A DNA stretch of 64,000 bases from Burkholderiales bacterium (GTDB taxonomy: Bacteria > Pseudomonadota > Gammaproteobacteria > Burkholderiales > Burkholderiaceae_C). Positions within the stretch are counted from its first letter, which is position 1. Each line of letters begins with the position of its first letter. The notes below the pieces were generated by a model that saw only the letters and a program-made list of their open reading frames with translations, was not told the DNA's origin and made no database searches. Shown here in pieces: positions 31,644 to 42,028 of the stretch. The stretch spans positions 62,001 through 126,000 of the forward strand of contig JAGWLR010000001.1 of NCBI GenBank assembly GCA_028864885.1. The letters are read 5' to 3'. The position numbers and the translations under genes are program-made.

Positions 31644-33542
31644 TCAGTGCTGTCGGCCGCAATCTTCCAGGAAGCCGATGAGTTCTTCGCGCAACTCGTA
31701 ATAGCGGGCGTGTTCGACGAGTGCCTCGCGGCTGCGTGGACGCTCAAGTGGCACGTCCATGATCTTGCCGATCTTGGCGCGTGGGCCATTGCTCATCATG
31801 ACGACGCGGTCGGCCAGCAAAATGGCCTCGTCTACATCGTGGGTCACCATGACGGCCGTGACCTGGTTGCGTGCCCAGACCTCCATCAGCACCTCTTGCA
31901 GATCCCACCGGGTGAGTGAATCCAGCATCCCGAAGGGTTCGTCGAGCAGCAGCAGCTTGGGTTGCAAGGCAAAGGCTCGCGCGATGCCTACGCGCTGTTT
32001 CATGCCGTTGGACATCTCGGATGCGAGCTTGTGCATGCCTGAGCCCAGGCCGACCCGGTTGAGGTAATAGGCGGCCGTATCGCGGCGTTCAGCCTTGGAT
32101 GCGTGTGGGAAAACACGCTCCACCCCCAGCATCACGTTTTCATAGGCGGTTAACCAGGGCACCAAGCTGGGTGACTGGAATACCAATCCACGGTCGGGCC
32201 CTGCGCCCCGGATTTCCTTCCCATCGAGGATGATCACACCCTCAGTGATGTCGGTCAGGCCGGCAATCATGGACAGCACGGTGGACTTGCCGCAACCTGA
32301 GTGGCCGATCAGGGAGATGAATTCGCCCTTGCGCATCTTCATGTCAAAGCCATCCACCACGGTCTGGGGCCCCTTGGGCGTGGGGTAGACCTTGATGACC
32401 TTGGAGAAGTCCACATAGCTGTCATCGCTGATTTTGCGCGCGTCTGCGATGGCCAGATCGTCTGCCTGCTTGGGGATCAGGTAGGTGTCGACCAGTTCTT
32501 GTTCGATGGTTTCGGCCAGGGCGGCGTGCCGCATGCCAAGCAGTGAGGCCATGGTTGGCCGCCGCCCCTTGCCAGTCTCCTCGGGGGTCAAACTCGGTAG
32601 AACAATCTGCTGGCTGGTGTTGCCTGCGTCACGCTGGTGCGCCATGCCAATCAGATGCTGAGTGATTTCGCCGCGCAGATGCTGAAAGGTGGCGTCGTGG
32701 TTCATCGCTCGGCGATCACGGGGACGGGGGATGTCCACCTTGAAGGACGGACCCAGCGCGGCACGAGGGCCCACCTGCAAGGGGATGATGCGATCAGCCA
32801 CCATCAGGGCTTCGTCCACGTCATTGGTGATGAGCAAAACGGTTTTCTTGTCATCGCTCCAGATGCGAACGATCTCCTCCTGAAGCGTGGCGCGGGTCAG
32901 CGCATCCAGAGCAGACAAGGGCTCATCAAGCAGCAACACATCAGGGTTGGTGGCCAGGGCACGGGCAACGGACACACGTTGGCGCATGCCGCCCGATAGC
33001 TGCGCGGGCTTCTTGTCAATGGCTGCCGACAGGCCGACCATGGCCACGTACTTCTTGACTCGTTCCGCGCGCTGGGCAGAGGATTCGCTAGAAAACACGC
33101 GGTCGACAGCCAGAGCCACGTTCTCGCGCACCGTCAGCCAGGGCATCAACGAGTAGCTCTGGAACACGATGCCACGATCGGGGCCGGGCCCCGTGATGGG
33201 TTTGCCGTTCTTGAGCACTTCGCCGCTGTCGGGTTGAGACAGGCCAGCCAAGAGGTTGATCAAGGTGGTTTTGCCGCTGCCTGAGAAGCCCACGATGGCC
33301 ACGAACTCGCCCTGTTCGATGGTCAAGTTGATGTTGTGAAGGACTTCTGAGCGGCCGCTGCCTTGCCCGAAGCCCTTGCACACGCCACGCAACTCGAGGG
33401 CTGCGGTTTGGCTTGCACTCTGCGGTTGAATGGGGGCCTCTTTCCGGGGCTCAACGTGCACCATCGACATGGCTTCGGTGCTTGTGGATACCGGCACGTT
33501 GCCGTGCATCGGTAGAGCCATTTTCATGCTGGAGGTCGTCAT
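31644..33542 (-). CDS. Nitrate/nitrite-type ABC transporter, fused double ATP-binding protein
   Basis: Two ABC ATPase modules: Walker [11 protein letters not shown] and [10 protein letters not shown]; signatures [15 protein letters not shown] and [15 protein letters not shown]. Confidence 0.9.
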   Translation of the reverse strand: MTTSSMKMALPMHGNVPVSTSTEAMSMVHVEPRKEAPIQPQSASQTAALELRGVCKGFGQGSGRSEVLHNINLTIEQGEFVAIVGFSGSGKTTLINLLAGLSQPDSGEVLKNGKPITGPGPDRGIVFQSYSLMPWLTVRENVALAVDRVFSSESSAQRAERVKKYVAMVGLSAAIDKKPAQLSGGMRQRVSVARALATNPDVLLLDEPLSALDALTRATLQEEIVRIWSDDKKTVLLITNDVDEALMVADRIIPLQVGPRAALGPSFKVDIPRPRDRRAMNHDATFQHLRGEITQHLIGMAHQRDAGNTSQQIVLPSLTPEETGKGRRPTMASLLGMRHAALAETIEQELVDTYLIPKQADDLAIADARKISDDSYVDFSKVIKVYPTPKGPQTVVDGFDMKMRKGEFISLIGHSGCGKSTVLSMIAGLTDITEGVIILDGKEIRGAGPDRGLVFQSPSLVPWLTAYENVMLGVERVFPHASKAERRDTAAYYLNRVGLGSGMHKLASEMSNGMKQRVGIARAFALQPKLLLLDEPFGMLDSLTRWDLQEVLMEVWARNQVTAVMVTHDVDEAILLADRVVMMSNGPRAKIGKIMDVPLERPRSREALVEHARYYELREELIGFLEDCGRQH

Positions 33543-33555
33543 GAGTTGCCTCGTT

Positions 33556-34566
33556 TCATCGACGCGTGATCAGGTTTTGGAACACAAGCATCAAGCGATC
33601 CAGGGCAAAGCCGATCAGACCGATCGTGAACACCGCCACCATGATGCGGCTCAGCGATTCCGAGCTGCCGTTCTGAAACTCATCCCAAACGAATTTACCC
33701 AGGCCAGGGTTCTGCGCCAGCATCTCAGCGGCGATCAACACCATCCAGCCCACGCCCAGCGACAAGCGCATCCCTGTGAAGATGTAGGGCAGAGCGGAGG
33801 GCAGGATGATCTTGCGGATTCGTGTGCCCAGAGGCAATTGCAGCACCTTGCCGACGTTGACGAGATCCTTGTCCACCGAATTCACGCCCACCGCAGTGTT
33901 GAGCAACGTGGTCCACAGTGAACACAGGGTCACGGTGATGGCCGAGATCAAGAACGATTTCTCGAACATGGGCTTGCCCGTGGTGACATACACGGCGCTG
34001 ACAATCAGGGTCACGATGGGCAGCCAAGCCAGCGGTGAAACCGGTCGGAAGACCTGCACCAATGGGTTGATTGCCGACTGAAACAATGGCGAGGCGCCGG
34101 CCATGATTCCGAGCGGCACGGCCACGAGGGTAGCCAGTAAAAAGCCAACGAATACAGTCTTCAGGCTGGTCAGGATTTGATCCAGGTATGTGGCCTTGCC
34201 CGTCCATTCAAAATGACGGGGTTGGTAATTAGGGTCTTCCGCCAAACGCTCCTGGTTGCGCTTGTCCTGGCGTTCATAGAATGCGGCGCGCTTTTGGCGC
34301 TCGGCGATGTGGTCCTTCACCAGCAGCACGGCTTGGTTGAACACCTCGGTGGGGCCGGGAACCGCACCCAGTGAGGTCTGGATGCGGGAGGCCGAGAACG
34401 ACCACAGCATGAGGAAGACCACGAAGGCGATGACCGGCACGCCAACCGAAGTCAGGAAGGCGCGAGCCAGTTCACGTGGATGGCCACCACCTACGAGTTT
34501 GAGGACTTGTTCCATATCAGTTTCCTTTTCCAGCCAGCCTTGTGAGCCGGCCGGATACGCCAACAA
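33556..34566 (-). CDS. ntrB: Nitrate-type ABC transporter permease (NrtB-like)
   Basis: Binding-protein-dependent permease with TM segments, [39 protein letters not shown]. Confidence 0.88.
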   Translation of the reverse strand: MLAYPAGSQGWLEKETDMEQVLKLVGGGHPRELARAFLTSVGVPVIAFVVFLMLWSFSASRIQTSLGAVPGPTEVFNQAVLLVKDHIAERQKRAAFYERQDKRNQERLAEDPNYQPRHFEWTGKATYLDQILTSLKTVFVGFLLATLVAVPLGIMAGASPLFQSAINPLVQVFRPVSPLAWLPIVTLIVSAVYVTTGKPMFEKSFLISAITVTLCSLWTTLLNTAVGVNSVDKDLVNVGKVLQLPLGTRIRKIILPSALPYIFTGMRLSLGVGWMVLIAAEMLAQNPGLGKFVWDEFQNGSSESLSRIMVAVFTIGLIGFALDRLMLVFQNLITRR

Positions 34567-34593
34567 CGCCGGGCCAGACTTGGCCCAGTCGGG

Positions 34594-35967
34594 TTACACC
34601 TTGTCTTTTGCCTTCAAGCCAATCTTGAGTTGCTCCAGATAGGCATTGGGTTTGCGCCCGTCGTAGGTCATGCCGTCGATGAACCCACCTTGCGCCCCCT
34701 TGAAGCCATCGGTCACGGGGAAATCGCTGGCCTTGGCTTTGCCTTCTGCAATCAGGGCCTTGGCAGCTTGCATATAGACGTTGGGACGGTAGACCTCCTT
34801 GGCCGTGTTCATATACCAGCTGTCGGGCTTCGATTCCGTGATCTGACCCCAGCGACGCATCTGGGTGAGGAACCAGATGGCATCGCTGTAAAACGGGTAA
34901 GTGGCGAAATTGCGGAAGAACACGTTGAAGTCCGGCATAGGGCGCTTGTCTCCCTTCTCGTATTCAAAGGTTCCCGTCATGCTGTTGCCAATCACGGCAG
35001 CATCGGCGCCAACGTAGTTGGGCTGAGACAGAATCTTGACCGCCTCAATGCGATTGGCCATCGATGCGTCCAGCCACATGCACGCCCGAATCAATGCTTT
35101 GACCACGGCGACGTGGGTGTTGGGGTTCTTGTCGGCCCATGCCTTGGAAACACCGAATACCTTCTCTGGCTTGTTCTTCCAGATTTCGAGGTTGGTGACG
35201 ACAGGGACGCCGATTCCCTTGAACACAGCCTGTTGGTTCCAAGGCTCGCCAACGCAATAGCCGTTGATCGTGCCTGCTTCGAGTGTGGCGGGCATCTGTG
35301 GGGGCGGGGTGACCGACAACAGCACGTCAGCCTTGCTTGTGCCTGTGATGTCAGTCGATGTGTAGAAGCCTGGGTTCAGGCCGCCGGCTGCCAGCCAATA
35401 GCGCAACTCGTAGTTGTGTGTCGAAACAGGGAAGACCATGCCCATCTTGAAGGGCTTGCCCTGCGACTTCCACTTGTCCACGACCTTCTTCAGGGCGTCA
35501 GCCTTGATCGGGTGCACCACTTTTCCACCTTCCTTTGGAAGGTAAGGTTTCATCTCGTTCCATACGGCGTTTGACACAGTGATGCCATTCCCGTTGAGGT
35601 CCATGCAAAAGGCCGTGACGATATCGGCCTTGGTCCCGAAGCCAATGGTTGCGCCCAGTGGTTGGCCTGCCAGCATGTGGGCACCATCCAGTTGCCCGTC
35701 GATCACTCGATCCAGCAAAACCTTCCAGTTGGCTTGCGCTTCAAGGGTGACGTTGAGACCTTCGTCCTCGAAGAATTGCTTCTCATAAGCGATGACCAGC
35801 GGTGCGCAATCGGTCAGCTTGATGAAGCCAAACTTCAAGCTTTCCTTTTCCGGCGCGGTGCCCTTGGCCATGGACAAGCCGGGCAGACCCATGGCTGCGG
35901 TGCCGACCAGGGCGCCTGCTCCAGCAAGAAACTGGCGGCGTTGGTCGCGTCGAGATTGTGATGACAT
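34594..35967 (-). CDS. CmpA/NrtA-family ABC transporter substrate-binding protein, Tat signal
   Basis: [25 protein letters not shown] twin-Arg leader; [30 protein letters not shown]. Confidence 0.9.
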   Translation of the reverse strand: MSSQSRRDQRRQFLAGAGALVGTAAMGLPGLSMAKGTAPEKESLKFGFIKLTDCAPLVIAYEKQFFEDEGLNVTLEAQANWKVLLDRVIDGQLDGAHMLAGQPLGATIGFGTKADIVTAFCMDLNGNGITVSNAVWNEMKPYLPKEGGKVVHPIKADALKKVVDKWKSQGKPFKMGMVFPVSTHNYELRYWLAAGGLNPGFYTSTDITGTSKADVLLSVTPPPQMPATLEAGTINGYCVGEPWNQQAVFKGIGVPVVTNLEIWKNKPEKVFGVSKAWADKNPNTHVAVVKALIRACMWLDASMANRIEAVKILSQPNYVGADAAVIGNSMTGTFEYEKGDKRPMPDFNVFFRNFATYPFYSDAIWFLTQMRRWGQITESKPDSWYMNTAKEVYRPNVYMQAAKALIAEGKAKASDFPVTDGFKGAQGGFIDGMTYDGRKPNAYLEQLKIGLKAKDKV

Positions 35968-36201
35968 GAAGAATCTCCTTTTCGGTGCGAGCGTGTTGGA
36001 AGAGGGATGCGATGGTTTTGGTTTTGTCGCCTTGTTCACACGGCGACCGAAAGGTCATCTGCGTGAGTGGAGAACTTGTCTGCTTAGTCAGCGGGGGAGT
36101 GAGCCATTTCACGTCACGCCGTCAATGGGCGTGACTGTGCGCAAGGCTCGTGCGGTGAGGGGTGGCAGTTCATGGTTGGTAATGGGGCAGAGTGGTTTCG
36201 G

Positions 36202-36269
36202 AAAACAAAAAAGGTGCCTGCGTCAACTGAATGCACCGAGTCAGGCCTTCAGTTGACGGAGACACCTTT
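36202..36269 (-). terminator. Leader intrinsic terminator upstream of the nrtA-like gene
   Basis: Minus strand AAAGGTGTCTCCGTCAACTGAA ... TTCAGTTGACGCAGGCACCTTTTTTGTTTTC. Confidence 0.88.
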
Positions 36270-36333
36270 GTCTTGATCCCGAGGAGCGACGTCCTTGCCA
36301 TTTCCCGGGGACGACACCGCCGTTGGCGTCGTC
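36260..36333 (-). promoter_or_regulatory. Candidate ANTAR-target two-hairpin antitermination element (P1 36310-36333, P2 36260-36273)
   Basis: P1: GACGACGCC-[AACGGC]-GGTGTCGTC (9 bp incl. one G-U). P2: AGAC-[AAAGGT]-GTCT. Both hexaloops have A1/G4, and P2 overlaps the 5' arm of the terminator. Confidence 0.7.
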
Positions 36334-36344
36334 ACAGAATCAAA

Positions 36345-36360
36345 AGCAAACGCTGTGCCA
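36345..36360 (-). promoter_or_regulatory. Sigma54 (-24/-12) promoter of the nrt-type operon
   Basis: Minus strand TGGCAC-AGCGT-TTGCT; predicted +1 near 36334, adjacent to P1. Confidence 0.75.
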
Positions 36361-36477
36361 GACTTTTTGAGTCGCGATGGTGCATGGCCTCGCGGCGAGT
36401 TCGCGGCGAGTTTTTGCGGCGAGCAAACCTCGGGTGGGGCAAGAGTCGTCCCTGTGGCGTCCGTCTACACTTGCGGC

Positions 36478-37569
36478 ATGTCCCGTCTTTCTCCATCGAC
36501 TCCATCTGATCGCCTGATACTGGGGATCGAATCCTCTTGTGACGAAACAGGGGTCGCCCTGGTTTCTGTGCCACCCGAAGGCCCGGTGTCACTGTTGGCC
36601 CATGCCTTGCACAGTCAAATTGATATGCACCAAGCCTACGGTGGGGTGGTTCCAGAGTTGGCGTCTCGCGATCACATCCGCCGGGTCGTTCCCTTGGCAA
36701 GGCAAGTGATGCAGCAGTCAGGGCATCAGTTGGCTGAGGTGGACACGATCGCATTCACGCAGGGGCCAGGCTTGGCTGGCGCGTTGCTTGTCGGTGCTGG
36801 CGTGGCTTGCGCGCTGGGCGTGGCCTTGGATAAGCCCCTGTTGGGTGTGCATCACCTGGAGGGGCATCTGTTATCGCCATTCCTTTCTGCGGATCCTCCC
36901 CAATTTCCATTTGTGGCGTTGTTGGTGTCGGGGGGGCATACCCAGCTGATGCGGGTGAGTGGTGTCGGAAGTTATGAGTTGCTGGGGGAGACGGTGGACG
37001 ATGCCGCGGGAGAGGCCTTTGACAAGTCAGCCAAGCTGATGGGGTTGCCCTATCCCGGGGGCCCACATTTGGCCAAATTGGCGATGAATGGACGTGCAGA
37101 TGCTTTTGACCTGCCACGCCCCATGCTTCACAGCGGGAATCTGGACTTTTCTTTTGCTGGATTGAAGACGGCGGTCCGCACGCATTTGGTGCGTCTTGGT
37201 TGGTTGGATGCACTGCCGCCCGCCGAAGATGAGGCCGCTCAGCTCGTCTTGGCAGATCTCGCCGCTTCGACGCAAGCGGCGATTGTGGATGTGTTGGTCA
37301 AAAAGACCCTCGCGGCACTAAAGCAAACAGGGCTCAAGCGAGTGGTTGTCGCGGGCGGGGTTGGGGCGAATGCAAGTCTGCGTTATCAGCTCAATGGGGC
37401 ATGTAAGCGCAAAGGGATCCGTGTGCACTACCCAGAACTTCACCTTTGCACGGACAACGGCGCCATGATTGCCTTGGCGGCCGGTATGCGTCTGCAGTCC
37501 GGGTTGGATCACGCGAGTCGGGCCCCCATTTTTCCGGTCAAGCCCCGTTGGGAGTTGGGGCGGGGGTGA
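36478..37569 (+). CDS. tsaD: tRNA N6-adenosine threonylcarbamoyltransferase
   Basis: [54 protein letters not shown]. Confidence 0.96.
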   Translation: MSRLSPSTPSDRLILGIESSCDETGVALVSVPPEGPVSLLAHALHSQIDMHQAYGGVVPELASRDHIRRVVPLARQVMQQSGHQLAEVDTIAFTQGPGLAGALLVGAGVACALGVALDKPLLGVHHLEGHLLSPFLSADPPQFPFVALLVSGGHTQLMRVSGVGSYELLGETVDDAAGEAFDKSAKLMGLPYPGGPHLAKLAMNGRADAFDLPRPMLHSGNLDFSFAGLKTAVRTHLVRLGWLDALPPAEDEAAQLVLADLAASTQAAIVDVLVKKTLAALKQTGLKRVVVAGGVGANASLRYQLNGACKRKGIRVHYPELHLCTDNGAMIALAAGMRLQSGLDHASRAPIFPVKPRWELGRG

Positions 37570-37572
37570 TTT

Positions 37573-37601
37573 TTGCAATGCGGGCGTGAATTTGCTATAC
37601 T
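37573..37601 (+). promoter_or_regulatory. Sigma70-type promoter of rpsO
   Basis: TTGCAA - 17 nt - TATACT immediately after the tsaD stop codon. Confidence 0.65.
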
Positions 37602-37732
37602 TATCAGCTTAGTCCTCTGAAAAGAGGTATCGCACGGCCCAGGTTGGTTTCACCCGGCGCCGCAAGTCAACGCGGAAACCGTGGCTTTGGATTGATCCAG
37701 AGTTCGCGCGACTGCATTTTTTTGGAAACACC

Positions 37733-38002
37733 ATGTCCGTCGCAGACATCAACACCTCAGCCATCGTCAAGGACAACGCACGTAGCGCCAATGACACCGG
37801 CTCCCCCGAAGTGCAAGTCGCCTTGCTGACTGCTCGCATCAACGAACTGACCCCTCACTTCAAGGCCAACAAGAAGGACCACCATGGTCGTCGCGGCCTG
37901 CTGCGCATGGTCAGCCGTCGCCGTAAGCTGTTGGACTACCTCAAGTCCAAAGACGCAGCCCGTTACGTTGCTCTGATCCAGAAGCTGGGTCTGCGCAAGT
38001 AA
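37733..38002 (+). CDS. rpsO: 30S ribosomal protein S15
   Basis: [49 protein letters not shown]. Confidence 0.97.
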   Translation: MSVADINTSAIVKDNARSANDTGSPEVQVALLTARINELTPHFKANKKDHHGRRGLLRMVSRRRKLLDYLKSKDAARYVALIQKLGLRK

Positions 38003-38016
38003 GGACTGCATGACGA

Positions 38017-38059
38017 CAAAAAGCCTGTCTGGTCTACCAGCACAGGCTTTTTGTTTTTT
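38017..38059 (+). terminator. Intrinsic terminator after rpsO
   Basis: AAAAAGCCTGT-CTGGTCTACCAGC-ACAGGCTTTTTGTTTTTT. Confidence 0.85.
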
Positions 38060-38178
38060 CACGCCGGACACTCTCGACTAGCGACCGCTGTGTCATTCCA
38101 ACGAGGCTGCTGCCTCAACCTCGCTGGAATGGCATCGCGACAGAGTGAAGGCATCTACAAAAACTGGAGATCTCACAC

Positions 38179-40443
38179 ATGAGCATGTTCAATAAAGTTA
38201 CCAAGACCTTCCAATGGGGCAAGCACACCGTCACCATGGAGACCGGTGAAATCGCCCGTCAAGCCAGCGGTGCTGTGCTGGTTGACATCGAAGGCACCAC
38301 TGTTCTGGCCACCGTCGTCTGCGCCAAGAGCGCCAAACCCGGTCAAGACTTCTTCCCTCTGACGGTCGACTACATCGAAAAGACCTACGCGGCAGGCAAG
38401 ATCCCTGGTAGCTTCTTCAAGCGTGAAGCCAAGCCGTCTGAGTTGGAAACCCTGACCTCGCGTCTGATCGACCGTCCCATCCGTCCTCTGTTCCCCGAAG
38501 GCTTCTTCAACGAAGTGCAACTGGTCATCCACGTTGTCTCGCTGAACCCTGAAGTGTCGGCAGACATCGCCGCCATGATCGCCTCCAGCGCCGCGCTGTC
38601 GATCTCCGGCATCCCGTTCAACGGTCCCATCGGCGCCGCTCGCGTGGGCTACATCAATGGCGAATACGTTCTGAACCCGAGCCAGGCAGATCTGACTCAG
38701 TCCAAGATGGACCTGGTGGTGGCTGGCACGGAAACCGCTGTGCTGATGGTCGAGTCTGAGGCTGATCAGTTGTCTGAAGATGTGATGCTGGGCGCCGTGG
38801 TCTTCGGTCACGACCAAGGCAACATCGCCATCCAGGCCATCCACGAATTCGTGCGCGACGCTGGCAAGCCTGAATGGGATTGGCAGCCTCCTGCCAAGGA
38901 CGAAGACTTCATTGCCAAGGTCAACACCTTGGCTGAAGGCCCTCTGCGCGCCGCCTATCAGATCCGTTCCAAGCAGGCCCGCACGCAGGCTTGCCGTGAG
39001 GCCTATGCATCCGTCAAGGCTGCTCTGACCGCCGAAGGCGTGGCGTTTGACGAAGTCAAGGTTGAAGGCTTGCTGTTCGAAATCGAAGCCAAGATCGTGC
39101 GCAGCCAGATTCTGGCTGGTGAGCCTCGTATCGACGGCCGCGACACCCGCACCGTTCGTCCCATCGAAATCCGCACGGGTGTGTTGCCGCGCGTTCACGG
39201 CTCGGCTCTGTTCACCCGTGGCGAAACCCAGGCCCTGGTGATCGCCACCCTGGGCACCGAGCAAGACGCTCAGCGCATTGATGCGCTGGCTGGCGACTTC
39301 CGCGACACCTTCCTGTTCCACTACAACATGCCTCCGTTCGCCACCGGCGAAACGGGCCGCGTCGGTTCACCCAAGCGTCGCGAAATCGGCCACGGTCGTT
39401 TGGCCAAGCGTGCCTTGGTGCCGTTGCTGCCTGCCAAGGAAGACTTCGCCTACACCGTGCGTGTGGTGTCTGAAATCACCGAGTCCAACGGCTCTTCCTC
39501 CATGGCTTCCGTCTGCGGCGGTTGCTTGGCCATGATGGATGCTGGCGTGCCGATGAAGGCCCACGTGGCGGGTATCGCCATGGGTCTGATCAAGGAAGGC
39601 AACAAATTCGCTGTGTTGACCGACATCCTGGGTGACGAAGACCACCTGGGTGACATGGACTTCAAGGTGGCCGGTACCACCTCTGGCGTGACCGCCCTGC
39701 AGATGGACATCAAGATCCAGGGCATCACCAAAGAAATCATGCAGGTCGCCCTGGCGCAAGCCAAGGAGGCCCGTCTGCACATCCTGGGCAAGATGACCGA
39801 AGCCATGTCGGGTGCCAACACCGAGGTGTCGCAGTACGCGCCTCGCCTGTACACCATGAAGATCAATCCCGAGAAGATCCGTGACGTGATCGGTAAGGGT
39901 GGCGCCACCATTCGTGCGCTGACCGAAGAAACCGGCACCCAGATCAACATCGACGAAGACGGCACCATCACCATCGCTTCGACCGACGCCGACAAGGCCG
40001 ATTTGGCCAAGAAGCGCATCGAAGAGATCACCGCCGAAGTTGAAATCGGCAAGGTCTATGAAGGCGCCGTGACCAAACTGTTCGATTTCGGTGCGCTGGT
40101 GAACCTGCTGCCCGGTAAGGATGGTCTGCTGCACATCAGCCAGATTGCCCATGAGCGTGTCGAGAAGGTGTCTGACTACCTGTCTGAAGGCCAGATCGTC
40201 AAGGTCAAGGTGCTGGAAACCGACGAAAAGGGTCGCGTCAAGCTGTCGATGAAGGCTTTGGTTGAGCGTCCTGAGGGCATGCCCGAGCGCGAAGAGCGTG
40301 GTGACCGCGGTGATCGCGGCCCACGTGGTGAGCGCCGTGACCGTGGTGATCGCGGTGAGCGCCGTGATCGTGCGCCACGTGCTGAGCAGGGTGCTGGCGA
40401 CCAAGGGTCCCAAGAGGATCAGGAACAGCAACAGCAGCAGTGA
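38179..40443 (+). CDS. pnp: Polyribonucleotide nucleotidyltransferase
   Basis: Two RNase PH domains, KH ([29 protein letters not shown]) and S1 ([33 protein letters not shown]) domains. Confidence 0.97.
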   Translation: MSMFNKVTKTFQWGKHTVTMETGEIARQASGAVLVDIEGTTVLATVVCAKSAKPGQDFFPLTVDYIEKTYAAGKIPGSFFKREAKPSELETLTSRLIDRPIRPLFPEGFFNEVQLVIHVVSLNPEVSADIAAMIASSAALSISGIPFNGPIGAARVGYINGEYVLNPSQADLTQSKMDLVVAGTETAVLMVESEADQLSEDVMLGAVVFGHDQGNIAIQAIHEFVRDAGKPEWDWQPPAKDEDFIAKVNTLAEGPLRAAYQIRSKQARTQACREAYASVKAALTAEGVAFDEVKVEGLLFEIEAKIVRSQILAGEPRIDGRDTRTVRPIEIRTGVLPRVHGSALFTRGETQALVIATLGTEQDAQRIDALAGDFRDTFLFHYNMPPFATGETGRVGSPKRREIGHGRLAKRALVPLLPAKEDFAYTVRVVSEITESNGSSSMASVCGGCLAMMDAGVPMKAHVAGIAMGLIKEGNKFAVLTDILGDEDHLGDMDFKVAGTTSGVTALQMDIKIQGITKEIMQVALAQAKEARLHILGKMTEAMSGANTEVSQYAPRLYTMKINPEKIRDVIGKGGATIRALTEETGTQINIDEDGTITIASTDADKADLAKKRIEEITAEVEIGKVYEGAVTKLFDFGALVNLLPGKDGLLHISQIAHERVEKVSDYLSEGQIVKVKVLETDEKGRVKLSMKALVERPEGMPEREERGDRGDRGPRGERRDRGDRGERRDRAPRAEQGAGDQGSQEDQEQQQQQ

Positions 40444-41198
40444 TGGCCATGAAAAAGCTTGTGGTTGGTAACTGGAAGATGCACGGTAGTCGTGCATCCA
40501 ATGCCGAGCTGATCAAAGGCGTGTTGGCGGCTGACTTGCCCAAGTCGGCGCCTCATGCCGACGTGGCCGTCTGTGTGCCCTTTGTGTACTTGTCCGATGT
40601 GGCGGAGATGCTTCGTCACACGACGGTCGCTTGCGGTGCGCAGGATGTGTCCAGTCGGGCCCAGGGTGCTTACACCGGTGAGGTGTCTGCTTCCATGATC
40701 CGTGAGTTCGGTGCCCGTTATGTGATCGTCGGGCACTCCGAGCGCCGTAGCTACCACGCAGAAAGCAGTCAGCTTGTCGCGGACAAAGCCAAGGCAGCTC
40801 TTGCCGAAGGGCTGACGCCCATCGTGTGCGTGGGTGAAACCTTGGCCGAACGCGAAGCCAACCAGACCGAGTTCGTGGTGGCGGAGCAGCTCAAAGCGGT
40901 GATTGACACCCTGGGGGCGCAAATCGCTGAGGTGGTGGTTGCTTACGAGCCCGTCTGGGCCATCGGCACCGGTAAAACGGCGACGCCAGAACAAGCGCAG
41001 GCGGTGCACGCGTTTTTGCGCGTCCAGTTGGTGGCGGCGCATCCTGATGCGGCTCGCGTCCCCTTGCTTTATGGCGGCAGCGTCAAGCCTGACAATGCCC
41101 GCGAATTGTTTTCTCAGCCAGATATTGATGGCGGTCTCATCGGTGGGGCGTCATTGAAGGCGGCCGATTTTGTGGCGATTGCTCAGGCGGCAGTCTGA
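40443..41198 (+). CDS. tpiA: Triosephosphate isomerase
   Basis: [48 protein letters not shown]. Confidence 0.97.
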   Translation: MAMKKLVVGNWKMHGSRASNAELIKGVLAADLPKSAPHADVAVCVPFVYLSDVAEMLRHTTVACGAQDVSSRAQGAYTGEVSASMIREFGARYVIVGHSERRSYHAESSQLVADKAKAALAEGLTPIVCVGETLAEREANQTEFVVAEQLKAVIDTLGAQIAEVVVAYEPVWAIGTGKTATPEQAQAVHAFLRVQLVAAHPDAARVPLLYGGSVKPDNARELFSQPDIDGGLIGGASLKAADFVAIAQAAV

Positions 41199-41229
41199 CC
41201 GTATTGCCAGTTTTTCAGGAGTTCTAGAC

Positions 41230-41592
41230 ATGCAAGCATTGATGACCTTCGTCCTCTTGCTCCAGATTGTTGCTGCGCTGGCCATGATTGGTTTGGTGCT
41301 GGTGCAGCACGGCAAAGGGGCGGACATGGGTGCCTCCTTCGGGAGTGGTGCCTCCGGTAGTTTGTTCGGGGCTACGGGTAGTGCCAACTTCCTGTCGCGC
41401 TCGACGGCCGTAGCAGCCACCATCTTCTTTGGCGCCACGCTCACACTGGCTTATTTCGGTAACCACCGTGGGGGTGCATCGAGTGACGAGTCCAGTCTGC
41501 TGGAGCGTGCTCCGGTGGCGGCTTCGGCTGCTTCGGTTGCGGCGCCAGCCTCGGCTGCAGCTTCTGGCGCGGCACTGATTCCGGTCAAGTGA
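41230..41592 (+). CDS. secG: Preprotein translocase subunit SecG
   Basis: VLVQHGKGADMGASFGSGASGSLFGATGSANFLSRSTAVAATIFF. Confidence 0.93.
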   Translation: MQALMTFVLLLQIVAALAMIGLVLVQHGKGADMGASFGSGASGSLFGATGSANFLSRSTAVAATIFFGATLTLAYFGNHRGGASSDESSLLERAPVAASAASVAAPASAAASGAALIPVK

Positions 41593-41724
41593 CGACCCAA
41601 TGTGGCGCGCAATGTTGTCATTGTGTCGCCATGTTTCGGAAGCGCTTTGATTTTCGGTTTAGAATATAAGTCTTCGGTGAGCAAGCCTCATGCAAGCCAA
41701 AGATACGGGGCCTTAAAACCCTAT

Positions 41725-41809
41725 GCCGACGTGGTGAAATTGGTAGACACGCTATCTTGAGGGGGTAGTGGCGAAAGCTGTGCGAGTTCGAGTCTCGCCG
41801 TCGGCACCA
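41725..41809 (+). tRNA. tRNA-Leu (anticodon GAG)
   Basis: Acceptor GCCGACG/CGTCGGC, anticodon arm CTATC-TTGAGGG-GGTAG, long variable arm, GTTCGAGTC T-loop, encoded CCA. Confidence 0.95.
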
Positions 41810-41910
41810 ATCAAAATTTCAACTGAGTCTTCGTGCGGTCATCACATGTGCAGCCCAGATCAAAGCATCCAAGCTGGCATGGTGATTCAATACACGAAGC
41901 GCTACGGTGG

Positions 41911-41974
41911 GCGCGCTGAAGGTAGGGTGTTCGGGTGGATCCTTCCACTTGGCCTGAGCCAAGCGCGCTTTTTT
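41911..41974 (+). terminator. Structured intrinsic terminator between tRNA-Leu and nuoA
   Basis: GCGCGCT-GAAGG...CCTTC...AGCGCGC-TTTTTT with inner CTTGGC-CTGA-GCCAAG. Confidence 0.6.
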
Positions 41975-42028
41975 GTTGTCTGAATGTGATCCAATCACGC
42001 GACTTGTTCAATCTGAAGGCCCAAAGCA

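Noticed and set aside
40290-40390. Short direct repeats that might suggest a CRISPR or tandem-repeat locus
   Set aside because: They are in frame in pnp and encode the RGD-rich tail; no spacer/repeat periodicity of a CRISPR
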